Of a stretch of DNA of 64,000 nucleotides, positions 53,253-61,217 are shown piece by piece. Numbering within the stretch: the first letter of the stretch is position 1; the number at the start of each line of letters is the position of its first letter. The translations under genes and the position numbers were made by a program. The DNA lies in the NCBI GenBank assembly GCA_020073445.1, contig JAIQFE010000006.1, forward strand, positions 124,001 through 188,000. Reading direction: 5' to 3'. The notes below the pieces were generated by a model. It saw only the letters and a program-made list of their open reading frames with translations, did no database searches and was not told the origin of the DNA. Source of the stretch: Terriglobia bacterium (GTDB lineage: Bacteria; Acidobacteriota; Terriglobia; Bryobacterales; Bryobacteraceae).

Positions 53253-54101
53253 TTAGAGATTCACCATTGCTGAAAAAGGGGGACAGACAGCTCTGTCCCC
53301 TCCTGTAAGCTTCTGACGCTGCGGATTAACGTGGGAGTGGACAGAGTAGTCTGTCCCCTTTTTCGCGATATTTTCGAATAGCTCCGCGACCTGCTTCCAA
53401 TCTTCGGGCGTATCGACGCCTAGCGACTCGTACTCGGTTTCCACCACGCGAATCTTGAATCCGTTTTCCAGTGCACGCAACTGCTCCAGACGTTCGGCGC
53501 GTTCCAGCGGCCCGACCGGCAGATCGGAATAGGAAAGCAGGAAGTCGCGGCGATACACGTACAGCCCGATGTGCTTGAAGTACGCCGGTTGTTCCCCATC
53601 GCGCGCATACGGGATCGGCGAGCGCGAGAAATACAGCGCGTTGCCCTGTGCATCGGTCACGACCTTCACCACGTTTGGATCCTGGATATCGGATGGCCGC
53701 TCGATGCGCTTCTTGATGGTACCCATCGGGACAGTGCCCATGTCGTCGTCGAGCAGGCCGAGAATGGCAGCGTCGATCGCCGCAGGATCGATCATGGGCT
53801 CGTCACCTTGTACATTGACGATGATCGACGCTTGAGAGGCAGATGCCGCCTCGGCGACGCGATCGGTTCCCGAGACATGATCGGTGCGCGTCATGACCAC
53901 GCGGGCGCGAAATCCCTCAGCCGCCGCGCGGATGCGCTCGTCATCGGTGGCGATCACTACATCGGTAAGATAGCGCGCCTGGCAGGTGCGTTCCCACACG
54001 TGCTGCAGCATAGTCTTACCAGCTATAGAGACGAGGGCTTTGCCAGGGAAACGAGAGGAAGAGTACCGTGCGGGGATTACACCAAGAATCCGTTGCGGCA
54101 C
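53253..54101 (-). CDS. kdsB: CMP-Kdo synthetase with REPIN-derived C-terminal extension
   Basis: Activates Kdo with CTP to CMP-Kdo in the cytoplasm. Signatures: ILGVIPARYSSSRFPGKAL (nucleotide binding), VNVQGDEPMIDP and FKHIGLYVYRRDFL, ending SLGVDTPEDWKQVAELFENIA. About 245 residues to that point, the normal length. The frame then runs for some 37 more residues, most of them encoded by an inverted repeat pair (53272-53364), and stops directly before the pyrG ATG. The extension is therefore probably the product of a repeat insertion. GTG 54101 fits the family start; ATG 54152 is an alternative. First gene of the Kdo operon. Confidence 0.92.
   Translation of the reverse strand: MPQRILGVIPARYSSSRFPGKALVSIAGKTMLQHVWERTCQARYLTDVVIATDDERIRAAAEGFRARVVMTRTDHVSGTDRVAEAASASQASIIVNVQGDEPMIDPAAIDAAILGLLDDDMGTVPMGTIKKRIERPSDIQDPNVVKVVTDAQGNALYFSRSPIPYARDGEQPAYFKHIGLYVYRRDFLLSYSDLPVGPLERAERLEQLRALENGFKIRVVETEYESLGVDTPEDWKQVAELFENIAKKGTDYSVHSHVNPQRQKLTGGDRAVCPPFSAMVNL
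53272..53364. repeat. REPIN-like element: two REP hairpins in inverted orientation
   Basis: The ends form a near-perfect inverted repeat: GAAAAAGGGGGACAGAC (53272-53288) against the complement of GTCTGTCCCCTTTTTC (53349-53364), one G differing. Each end is itself a hairpin: GGGGACAGA/TCTGTCCCC (53279-53300) and GGACAGA/TCTGTCC (53339-53356), both with four-base loops. Total 93 bp, the usual size of a REPIN. It is inside the 3' end of the kdsB frame. Confidence 0.8.
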
Positions 54102-54202
54102 ACTCGAATATAGCACGAATGAAGCGGCCGGCGGAGGGTTCCAGAAATCCATATTCGCACTCCGTATTTTGGAACTTCATGTGCTCAAAAATTGCCATGT
54201 CC

Positions 54203-54211
54203 TGCTATAAT
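54203..54211 (+). promoter_or_regulatory. Extended -10 promoter of the VWA gene pair
   Basis: TGCTATAAT combines a perfect TATAAT (54206-54211) with the TGn extension (54203-54205), which can replace a -35 box; none is seen. The transcript would start near 54218, 15 bases before ATG 54233, which rules out the longer upstream frame. Confidence 0.5.
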
Positions 54212-54232
54212 CGATTCAGGTTGCGGGCCATT

Positions 54233-55243
54233 ATGCGGTTGTTCTGGGCCATCGCGTTTTTGGGGATGTCGCTGCTGCCGTTGACAGCAGACGATCAGGT
54301 TGAAAAACGGGCAGATCCGAAGGCGCCGACGGTCAGCATTCAGCCTCGCATCCGTCCTTCCGCACCTGGCACCGGCGAAACCATCCTAGACCGCCGTGCC
54401 GATCTCCGTATCGATACGACCCTAGTCCTGGTTCCCGTTTCGGTAACTATCGCCGCGACCGGCAAACTCCTGACGGGGCTGGAAAAGGAAAACTTCGAGC
54501 TCACCGAGGACAAGGCGGGGCAGGAGATCGTCTCGTTTGGCAGCGAGGACGTGCCGCTCTCGGTTGGCGTCGTGTTCGATACCAGCGGCAGCATGGGGGC
54601 AAAGCTGGAGCGGTCGCGCCAGGCGGTAGCGCAGTTCATGCGTACGGCCAACCCGGAGGACGAATTTTTTCTGGTTCAGTTCAATGACCGGCCTGAGCTG
54701 ACTGTGCCGTTCACTTCTCATCCGGAGGATGTCCAGAGTCATCTCACCTGGGTCCAGTCGAAAGGCCGGACCGCCCTTTTGGACGGCGTCGCCATGGCAA
54801 TGAACGAGATGAAGAAGGGTAAAAACGGCCGCAAGGCGCTCCTGATTATCTCTGATGGAGGAGACAATTCCAGCCGATTTACCGAGAGCGAGGTACGGAA
54901 CTGGGTGCGCGAAGGCGACGTGCAAATTTACGCGATCGGGATTTTCGAGCCCATCGGTTCGCGCGGGCGGACGCCCGAGGAAATGAGCGGTCCGGGGCTG
55001 CTCAGCGATCTGGCCGAACAGACCGGCGGGCGGAACTTCTCCGTCGAGAATCTGGCGGATCTGCCGGATGTGGCCGCCAAGATCGGCCTGGAGCTCCGTA
55101 ACCAGTACGTGCTCGGCTACAATCCCAAGAATGCAGCGCATGACGGGAAGTACAGAAAAGTGGAAGTGAAACTGGTCAAGGTGAAGGACCTGCCGCCACT
55201 GCGGGCACGGTATCGTCCCGGATATGTTGCACCGTCTCAATAA
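54233..55243 (+). CDS. Secreted VWA protein, acidobacterial VWFA-related family
   Basis: A 336-residue exported protein; signal peptide RLFWAIAFLGMSLLPLTA. Residues ~60-105 form the family's N-terminal beta domain (LVLVPVSVTIAATGKLLTGL, then EKENFELTEDK). The VWA domain (~108-300) has a complete metal site: DTSGS at 116-120, with Thr in GRTALLDG and Asp in IISDGGDNSS. The end carries QYVLGYNPKNAAHDGKYRKVEVKL, the characteristic C-terminal stretch of the family. The frame is open to 54068 but the promoter position favours ATG 54233. It overlaps the next VWA gene by 20 bases; the two probably arose by duplication. Confidence 0.85.
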   Translation: MRLFWAIAFLGMSLLPLTADDQVEKRADPKAPTVSIQPRIRPSAPGTGETILDRRADLRIDTTLVLVPVSVTIAATGKLLTGLEKENFELTEDKAGQEIVSFGSEDVPLSVGVVFDTSGSMGAKLERSRQAVAQFMRTANPEDEFFLVQFNDRPELTVPFTSHPEDVQSHLTWVQSKGRTALLDGVAMAMNEMKKGKNGRKALLIISDGGDNSSRFTESEVRNWVREGDVQIYAIGIFEPIGSRGRTPEEMSGPGLLSDLAEQTGGRNFSVENLADLPDVAAKIGLELRNQYVLGYNPKNAAHDGKYRKVEVKLVKVKDLPPLRARYRPGYVAPSQ

Positions 55244-56177
55244 GAAGTGGCTGGTCGCCGGGTTGTTGACCGCCGGTCTGGCGGCCGTGGTAGTTCGCGC
55301 CCAGGATGAAGCCCCCATCTTCACCACCGAAATCCGAGAAGTCACGCTTCACGTAAGCGTCCTCGACAAGACCGGAAAGCTCGTCACCAACATCCCGAAG
55401 TCGGCGTTCAAAGTCCTTGAGGACAATGTCGAGCAGCCAATCAAACTCTTCCGCCGCGAAGATGTTCCGGTTTCGATGGGCATCCTCGTCGACAACAGCG
55501 GGAGCATGAACGACAAGCGCTCGCGCGTGGCCGCGGCCGCGCTAGCTCTGGTGAAGGCGTCGAATCCGGATGACGAAGTCTTCATCGTGAATTTCAACGA
55601 CGATCCTTACCTGGATCAGTCGTTCACGCACGATTCGAAAAAGCTCGAAGAGGCGCTCTCACGGATCGATGCGCACGGCGGAACGGCCATGCGGAACGCC
55701 ATCAGTGGCGCCATCACGTACATGAAGACGGACGCCAAGCTGGACAAGAAAGTGATCGTGGTGGTCACCGACGGAAACGACAATGCCAGCGGCGAGACCA
55801 CTCTCGAACAGCTCTTGCGCCAGGTGCGGGATAGCGGGGTGCTGGTGTACTCGATCGGCCTGCTGAGTGAAGAGGAAGCTCGCGAGGCTCGCGCGGCCAA
55901 ACGCGCGCTGAATTCGCTGGCGGAAACGTCCGGCGGTTTCACGTACTATCCCAAGGATCTGGCGGAGGTGGAAAGAATTACGCCGGAGATTGCGCATGAG
56001 ATTCGCAATCAATACACCATCGTGTATTCGCCGCTGAACGACAATCTGGACGGCTCCTTCCGGAAGATCAAGGTCGAGCTCAACTCGCAATACAAGGGAG
56101 CCACGGTGCGTGCCAAGAACGGCTACTACGCTACGCCGGCTGCCCCCAAATCCTCCAGCTTGTTCAACAAGCCATGA
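55224..56177 (+). CDS. Secreted VWA protein, acidobacterial VWFA-related family (second copy)
   Basis: A 317-residue exported protein, paralogue of the preceding gene. The N-terminus is a signal sequence (KKWLVAGLLTAGLAAVVVRAQ). Residues ~33-85 are the beta domain (EVTLHVSVLDKTGKLVTNIP, KSAFKVLEDN). The metal site DNSGS is complete, as are the Thr in GGTAMRNA and the Asp in VVTDGNDNAS. The family ending reads NQYTIVYSPLNDNLDGSFRKIKVEL. It begins inside the preceding gene (20-base overlap), so the two are translated together and may form a pair. Role unknown; adhesion or envelope complex assembly is usual for secreted VWA proteins. Confidence 0.85.
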   Translation: MLHRLNKKWLVAGLLTAGLAAVVVRAQDEAPIFTTEIREVTLHVSVLDKTGKLVTNIPKSAFKVLEDNVEQPIKLFRREDVPVSMGILVDNSGSMNDKRSRVAAAALALVKASNPDDEVFIVNFNDDPYLDQSFTHDSKKLEEALSRIDAHGGTAMRNAISGAITYMKTDAKLDKKVIVVVTDGNDNASGETTLEQLLRQVRDSGVLVYSIGLLSEEEAREARAAKRALNSLAETSGGFTYYPKDLAEVERITPEIAHEIRNQYTIVYSPLNDNLDGSFRKIKVELNSQYKGATVRAKNGYYATPAAPKSSSLFNKP

Positions 56178-56190
56178 TCGACATCACCGA

Positions 56191-56472
56191 ATGATCGGCT
56201 TCCTCTGGCGATCCGCTAAAGGAAATCGCTTGCGGCCGTGGCGCAGTCCGTACCTGCGCTGGCGGATCGAAACCTACTGGGGTTTGCACGCCGATCGCAT
56301 CACGCCGGTGGAGTTCCGGGCGTTTCTATGGAACCATCGGGGAGAGTTGCTGCGATACCTGCGCTGGGCGGCCCAAATGGAATCGGCGGCTCGCGCTAAA
56401 GATGCAGGGCAGCGGCCAATTCCTTATCTCCTCGAACCCGCCAGATCTTCGAATCCAGAACGTAGTGCATGA
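56191..56472 (+). CDS. Small basic hypothetical protein
   Basis: A 93-residue protein from ATG 56191, 13 bases after the second VWA gene. It is strongly basic and aromatic: RLRPWRSPYLRWRIETYWGL and EFRAFLWNHRGELLRYLRWAAQM. No signal peptide or membrane helix is evident. I do not recognise a named family, though the pattern looks conserved rather than random. The last 77 bases overlap the 3' end of the convergent membrane-protein gene, so the C-terminal part may not be conserved. Confidence 0.55.
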   Translation: MIGFLWRSAKGNRLRPWRSPYLRWRIETYWGLHADRITPVEFRAFLWNHRGELLRYLRWAAQMESAARAKDAGQRPIPYLLEPARSSNPERSA

Positions 56473-57436
56473 AGGCGATGCCCCATAGCGCGGCTGCCAA
56501 TATGTCGCCCGGGAATAGAGTCTGCGGAATGATCTCGGCGATAAAATACAATCCCGCCGCTACGGCGAAATAGTATCCGAACTTCTGAGCGAGCACAGCC
56601 GCCAAGCCGTGTTTTTCCCGCGCCTCCGGGCCCTGATAGCGGTTCTTGTTGTGGAACCATATCAGCCGGTGATACTGCAGCGAATGGAACAGCCCCAGGG
56701 CGATGCCGGCTCGTACGATACCATCCGGACCGAAGCGCGCCGCATATCCAAAGGCGAGCCATTGCAACGGGACCAGGGCAACCATGAGGAGCAGCTTGGG
56801 CGGATTCATCGGCTTTCCGGCGCGCCACTTCCGGAACTGATAAATGATGAAAATCACGAGCAGGATTGGGTAGGTCGCGACGATATCCGCGGTGAGCAGG
56901 CTGGCTAGAAGCGAAGGCGCCAGTCTTGTCTTGATCACGAAGAGCGCGAGCGGGCAGACGCCCGAGGCCAGCACGAACCAGCGGTCCACCTTCGTATCGA
57001 AAGCGTCCCGTTCCCGATTCTTGGCCTTCCACAGCATGACGAAGCCCACGTGCTGTTTGGTGATGTGATAGTGCTGCCAGCAAACCGCAAAGAGAAAGAA
57101 CAGCGCCCCTTGCCCTGCATATACGGCCAATGGCCCGATGAACAACATTGGCAGGATGGCCCAGAGCAGCCATCCCAGTCGCCGCCGTTCCTGTTTGTCG
57201 AAGTAGGTGCGGGTCACGGTTCCGCAGACATGAGGTCCGTCCACACCCAGGAGCCACACCGCGGTGAGCAGGGTCAGCGAGACGCCGGCGGACAACAACC
57301 CGAGCGCCAGATAGCCTACCAGGGCCGATCCCACGAACCAGATGAGATCGTCCTGTCGGGAGATGATCCAGCGGGTTCCCGAGGAATTCGCCGGTGCTTC
57401 CGCGGCGAAGGAGGGGGTTAGGGCGCCAGCACTCAT
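56396..57436 (-). CDS. Histidine-rich multi-pass membrane protein, unknown function
   Basis: A 346-residue inner-membrane protein with about eight helices. Histidines recur at helix borders in short motifs: DGPHVCGTVTRTY, CWQHYHITKQHVGF, GLFHSLQYHRLIWFH and FMHYVLDSKIWRVRGD. Such spacing suggests a metal or haem site within the membrane, as in desaturases or Brp/Blh-like carotene dioxygenases, but none of these families can be claimed. The N-terminal 30 residues are polar. It stands alone on the minus strand, divergent from the three-module VOC gene. Confidence 0.65.
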   Translation of the reverse strand: MSAGALTPSFAAEAPANSSGTRWIISRQDDLIWFVGSALVGYLALGLLSAGVSLTLLTAVWLLGVDGPHVCGTVTRTYFDKQERRRLGWLLWAILPMLFIGPLAVYAGQGALFFLFAVCWQHYHITKQHVGFVMLWKAKNRERDAFDTKVDRWFVLASGVCPLALFVIKTRLAPSLLASLLTADIVATYPILLVIFIIYQFRKWRAGKPMNPPKLLLMVALVPLQWLAFGYAARFGPDGIVRAGIALGLFHSLQYHRLIWFHNKNRYQGPEAREKHGLAAVLAQKFGYYFAVAAGLYFIAEIIPQTLFPGDILAAALWGIAFMHYVLDSKIWRVRGDKELAAALHL

Positions 57437-57529
57437 TTCGGTTTCTCGGACAGTAATCGGCGGGGCAGCGGCACCGCTTTATGGGGTGTTCGCCGTACGC
57501 ATGCTGACAAATGGCAAACTAAGTCTAAG

Positions 57530-58261
57530 ATGCTGCTTGGGTTGCACCATATCACGGCGCTTGCTGGGGATGCCCAGGCTACGCTGGACCATGCGAGCCA
57601 GGTGCTCAAACTCCGGCTGGTGAAGCGCACGGTCAATTTCGACGATCCGGGCACGTATCACTTCTACTTCGGCGATCGACTGGGGTCGCCCGGGTCGCTG
57701 GTGACGTTTTTCCCGGGGTTCAAGCGCGAGGCAAAGAGAGGGGCAGGGCAGATCGTTTCGGGCCTCGACCTCTCACAGGTGATGCTTTGCGAGAACGATC
57801 CCGAGCCGACGGCTCGTCTCCTCGGGATCCTGGGGTTCACGCCGGCGGGCATCGAAGGGAATCGTCATCGGTTCGAATTGCCGGATGGCGCGGCGCGGGT
57901 CGACATTCTGCATGAGCCGCAAACCGAGCGTGGAAAGATGGGCTCCGGCGCGGTGCATCACCTGGCGTTTCGCGTCGCCGATGAAGCCGAGCAGCTCGAA
58001 TGGCGCGCGCGGCTGATCGAAGCCGGCGTTCACGTCAGCCCCGTCAAGGACCGGTTGTATTTTCACTCGATTTACTTTCGCGAGCCGGGCGGCGTACTCT
58101 TTGAAATCGCCACCGACGGCCCAGGCTTCCTCATCGACGAGCCGGAGGAGGCTCTCGGAAGCTCACTGTGTTTACCTCCATGGCTGGAACCGGCCAGGGA
58201 AAGCATTGAGGCGCGACTTCATCATGACCATCGAATCCAACTTCTTGAACTACGCAGCTGA
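57530..58261 (+). CDS. VOC protein with only three modules (paralogue of the ring-cleaving dioxygenase)
   Basis: A 243-residue relative of the enzyme at 4711-5757. Module 1 (LLGLHHITALAG to VTFFPGFKR), module 3 (VSGLDLSQVMLCE to RVDILHEPQ) and module 4 (GAVHHLAFRV to GVLFEIATDG) align with the paralogue, but the whole second module, about 75 residues, is missing, as is most of the C-terminal tail. The presumed metal ligands (His in HHIT, His in VHHLA, Glu in LFEIA) are kept. The protein is thus probably active but with a changed fold or as a dimer with altered pairing. Start ATG 57530. Overlaps the DinB-like gene by 38 bases. Confidence 0.78.
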   Translation: MLLGLHHITALAGDAQATLDHASQVLKLRLVKRTVNFDDPGTYHFYFGDRLGSPGSLVTFFPGFKREAKRGAGQIVSGLDLSQVMLCENDPEPTARLLGILGFTPAGIEGNRHRFELPDGAARVDILHEPQTERGKMGSGAVHHLAFRVADEAEQLEWRARLIEAGVHVSPVKDRLYFHSIYFREPGGVLFEIATDGPGFLIDEPEEALGSSLCLPPWLEPARESIEARLHHDHRIQLLELRS

Positions 58262-58739
58262 GAAGCTGAGCCAACTCTGCGGGCGCGTCGAGACTTGCCT
58301 CGGCAAGCTCACGCCGGACCAAATCTGGATGCGCGGCACGGAGAATCAGAATGCCGTCGGCAATCTGGTGTTGCACCTGAGCGGCAACGTGCGCCAGTGG
58401 ATTCTCACCGGTGTCGGAGGGGCGCCAGATAATCGCATCCGCGACAAGGAATTCTCGGCTCGCGGCGGCATGGAGGCGGAAGCCCTGGGACGGTTGTTGC
58501 GGGGCACGGTGGAGGAAGCGCTAGTGATCATCCGTTCGCTGCCGCACGAACGTCTGGCGGAACGAACCACGATTCAGGGGCATGACGTGTCACTACTCGA
58601 AGCGATCTTCCATGTAGTCGAGCATTTCTCCGGACACACCTCGCAGATCATCTTTATTACCAAGGCGCTGACGGGCGAGGATCTCGGATTCTATTCGTAT
58701 TTGTCGAAGCCGCAACCCCATGCCGGAAAGACTGCTTAA
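58224..58739 (+). CDS. DinB-superfamily protein (DUF1572-like)
   Basis: A 171-residue four-helix-bundle protein. Conserved histidines at bundle positions are in NLVLHLSGNVRQWI and FHVVEHFSGHTSQI, the usual metal-binding triad of DinB/DUF1572 proteins. These often act in thiol transfer or stress responses; the precise role is unknown. ATG 58224 was chosen since the conserved bundle begins just after it; the frame is open to 58101 within the VOC gene. It overlaps its upstream neighbour by 38 bases and the M61 peptidase gene by 20, so the three genes are translationally coupled. Confidence 0.78.
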   Translation: MTIESNFLNYAAEKLSQLCGRVETCLGKLTPDQIWMRGTENQNAVGNLVLHLSGNVRQWILTGVGGAPDNRIRDKEFSARGGMEAEALGRLLRGTVEEALVIIRSLPHERLAERTTIQGHDVSLLEAIFHVVEHFSGHTSQIIFITKALTGEDLGFYSYLSKPQPHAGKTA

Positions 58740-60564
58740 ACTCGCCTTTTCTTTCGCGTTCCTGGTGGCGCGGGGCGCTGCGCAAGAAACCCTTGTGCGC
58801 TACGAGCTGCGATTCCCCAACGCCGTGCATCACGAAGCCGAAGTCCGCGCGACGTTCTCGGGTGTGCGTGGACGGGTGCTGGAGGTGGTGATGAGCCGGT
58901 CATCACCAGGACGATATGCGCTGCACGAATTCGCGAAGAACGTTTACAACGTTCGCGCGACGGATGGTGCGGGCAAGAGCCTGCATGTGACCCGGCCGAC
59001 CCCGTATCAGTGGAACGTCGAAGCCTCGGGCTCGACCGTGGTGATCGATTACACCCTTTACGGCGATCGCGCCGACGGGACCTACGATGCCATCGATCCC
59101 TCGCATGCGCATCTGAATCCGCCCGCGACGTTCGCATGGGCGCGCGGCTTTGAGAAGAACCCGGTTTCCGTCAAGATCGATATTCCGCCAGGCTCCGATT
59201 GGACCGTCGCCACGCAACTCGCGCCCGGCACGAACGAAATGTGGACCGCACCCAACTTGGATGCCCTGATGGACGCGCCGCTCGAGGTCGGGCCGCATGT
59301 GATCCGGGAATGGAAAACGGACGGCTCGCAATTTCGTTTATCGCTGCATTCTCAAGCTGCCGAAGACGTGGTGACGCGTTTTCAGAAGATGTGCGAGGCC
59401 GTGGTGATGGAGGAGGAAGGCGTCTTCGGCGGGTTTCCCAAGTACGATAGCGGCTCCTATACTTTTCTGGTGGATTACCTGCCGTACGTGGCAGGCGACG
59501 GCATGGAGCATCGCAACTCGACGGTGATCACCAACACGCGGCCTCTGACCCGCGAATCTGCTGAGCAACTGATCTCATCCGTGGCGCACGAATTCTTTCA
59601 TTCCTGGAACGTCAAGCGGATCCGGCCGCGCTCGCTCGAACCGTTCGATTTCGAACGGGTCAACATATCCGGAGAGTTGTGGTTCGCGGAAGGATTCACG
59701 GATTACTACGGCCCCCTGGCGCGGACGCGCGCGGGCCTGAACTCGCGGGACGAGTTCATCGCCACCATGCGCGACGCCGTCAATACCGTCCTCACCGCGC
59801 CTGGACGCGAGGTGTTCAGCCCGGCCGATATGAGCCGGCTGGCTGCTTTTAACGATGGAGCCGCGGCGAGCGATGCCCAGAATCAGGCCAACACATACAT
59901 TTCGTATTACACGTACGGGCGTGCTTTGGCGCTCGGAATCGACCTGGCGATCCGGTCGCGGTTTCCGGGCAAATCTCTGGATGATTGGATGCGCGCGATG
60001 TGGCGCAGGCACCCCGACGTTCAAAACCCGTATACCGATGAGGACCTCCAGGAGGCGCTCGCGCAGGCAACGGGCAGCAAGGAATTCTCGAAAGAGATCT
60101 TTGATCGTCACATCAATGGGCTGGAACCGATGGAATATGCTTCGTTGTTGGCCCGCGCCGGTTTTGTACTGCAATCGGAAACGCCGGCGAAAGCGTGGAT
60201 CGGGAATCCTTTCATGACGTTCTCCGACCGCGGAATCGACATCGTATGGACGCACCGCGGCTCGCCGCTTTATGCCGCCGGAATCGATCGCGGCGACCGG
60301 ATCACGGAAGTGGACGGCAAGGCGATCAAGACCCGCAAGGAGTGGGACGATCTAGCTGCGTCGCACAAGGCGGGCGACCGAAGTACGTTGACGGTGGAGG
60401 CGCGCACAGGCAAGAAGCAGGTGGAGATCACCTGGGTGCCAACGCCGGATGTGTGGATCACGTCCTTCGAAAAAGCGGGGCGGCCAGTCACGCCCGAGAT
60501 CACGGCATTCCGCGAGGCGTGGCTGGGATCGAAGGCATTGCGTCCTTTGCCCAAGATCGACTAG
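58720..60564 (+). CDS. M61 family glycyl aminopeptidase with PDZ domain
   Basis: A 614-residue exported zinc peptidase. Signal peptide to about residue 21 (LAFSFAFLVARGAAQ). Residues ~25-190 are the beta-sandwich of M61 enzymes. The catalytic motif HEFFHSWNVKRIRP carries HEFFH at 290-294, with the third ligand Glu324 in WFAEGFTDYYG. The C-terminal part (~500-590) is a PDZ domain: GSPLYAAGIDRGDRITEVDG. M61 enzymes cleave N-terminal glycine or act broadly on small peptides. Start overlaps the DinB-like gene by 20 bases. Confidence 0.92.
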   Translation: MPERLLKLAFSFAFLVARGAAQETLVRYELRFPNAVHHEAEVRATFSGVRGRVLEVVMSRSSPGRYALHEFAKNVYNVRATDGAGKSLHVTRPTPYQWNVEASGSTVVIDYTLYGDRADGTYDAIDPSHAHLNPPATFAWARGFEKNPVSVKIDIPPGSDWTVATQLAPGTNEMWTAPNLDALMDAPLEVGPHVIREWKTDGSQFRLSLHSQAAEDVVTRFQKMCEAVVMEEEGVFGGFPKYDSGSYTFLVDYLPYVAGDGMEHRNSTVITNTRPLTRESAEQLISSVAHEFFHSWNVKRIRPRSLEPFDFERVNISGELWFAEGFTDYYGPLARTRAGLNSRDEFIATMRDAVNTVLTAPGREVFSPADMSRLAAFNDGAAASDAQNQANTYISYYTYGRALALGIDLAIRSRFPGKSLDDWMRAMWRRHPDVQNPYTDEDLQEALAQATGSKEFSKEIFDRHINGLEPMEYASLLARAGFVLQSETPAKAWIGNPFMTFSDRGIDIVWTHRGSPLYAAGIDRGDRITEVDGKAIKTRKEWDDLAASHKAGDRSTLTVEARTGKKQVEITWVPTPDVWITSFEKAGRPVTPEITAFREAWLGSKALRPLPKID

Positions 60565-60581
60565 CTGTGAGCCCACGACGG

Positions 60582-61190
60582 CTATTTTAAGAGCGGCTTA
60601 ACGGCCTTCAGAACAGTCCCCGACACGATCTCCGCCCCTTCCGCGGTCGGATGGATCCCGTCCCTCTGCAGATAGTGAAGGTCCGGCGTCACGATATCCG
60701 CCAGCAGGAACGGAATCAGTTTCAGCTTGTACTTGGCCGCCAGATCCTTGTAAATCGCCTCGAAGCTCTTGATGTAATCGGGTCCGTAATTCGGCGGGAG
60801 CGTCATCCCGGCCAGCACGACCTTCGCGCCCACCTCCTGGAACGCCATGATCATGGTCTCCAGGTTCTGTCGTGTCACCTTCAACGGCAACCCGCGCAGT
60901 CCGTCATTCCCGCCCAGCTCCAGGATGACCACCGCCGGTTTCAATCGCACCGCGGAATTGATACGGGAAACGCCGCCCTCGGTCGTGTCCCCGCTGATGC
61001 CCAGGTTCTTCACCTGCCAGGCATAGCCTTCTTTGTCGAGCGTCCGCTGCATGTCATCGGGGAAGCTTTGTCCGGCCGGGAGCCCGTACCCTGCGCTCAG
61101 GCTATCGCCGAAAACCAACAGGACCTTGCGCGACTGGGCCTGTATAGGAGCGAACGCCAGCAGCCCGATTATCAAGAACTTGAGATTCAT
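60582..61190 (-). CDS. tesA: Arylesterase / thioesterase I (SGNH hydrolase)
   Basis: Periplasmic GDSL esterase, 202 residues, with a signal peptide up to ~19 (FLIIGLLAFAPIQAQS). The four SGNH blocks are all present: block I FGDSLSAGYG (Ser30), block II NLGISGDTT (Gly67), block III ELGGNDGLRG (Asn95) and block V DGIHPTAEG (Asp177, His180). It hydrolyses acyl esters and thioesters in E. coli. The divergent partners are ybbA-ybbP, the same arrangement as in E. coli. The much longer upstream frame to 61835 is an antisense shadow of ybbA; ATG 61190 has the signal peptide right behind it. Confidence 0.92.
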   Translation of the reverse strand: MNLKFLIIGLLAFAPIQAQSRKVLLVFGDSLSAGYGLPAGQSFPDDMQRTLDKEGYAWQVKNLGISGDTTEGGVSRINSAVRLKPAVVILELGGNDGLRGLPLKVTRQNLETMIMAFQEVGAKVVLAGMTLPPNYGPDYIKSFEAIYKDLAAKYKLKLIPFLLADIVTPDLHYLQRDGIHPTAEGAEIVSGTVLKAVKPLLK

Positions 61191-61210
61191 GGAAGCCCAC
61201 CCACCATAAT
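61180..61210 (+). promoter_or_regulatory. Candidate promoter of ybbA-ybbP
   Basis: TTGAGA (61180-61185; five of six) and CATAAT (61205-61210; five of six) are 19 bases apart. GTG 61218 follows the -10 box after seven bases, so the mRNA would be leaderless. The -35 box overlaps the start of the divergent tesA. Confidence 0.45.
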
Positions 61211-61217
61211 AGAAGAA

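Noticed and set aside
60651-61217. N-terminal extension of the YbbA ATPase
   Set aside because: It is antisense to tesA, whose four catalytic blocks are intact; the ATPase fold begins after GTG 61218.
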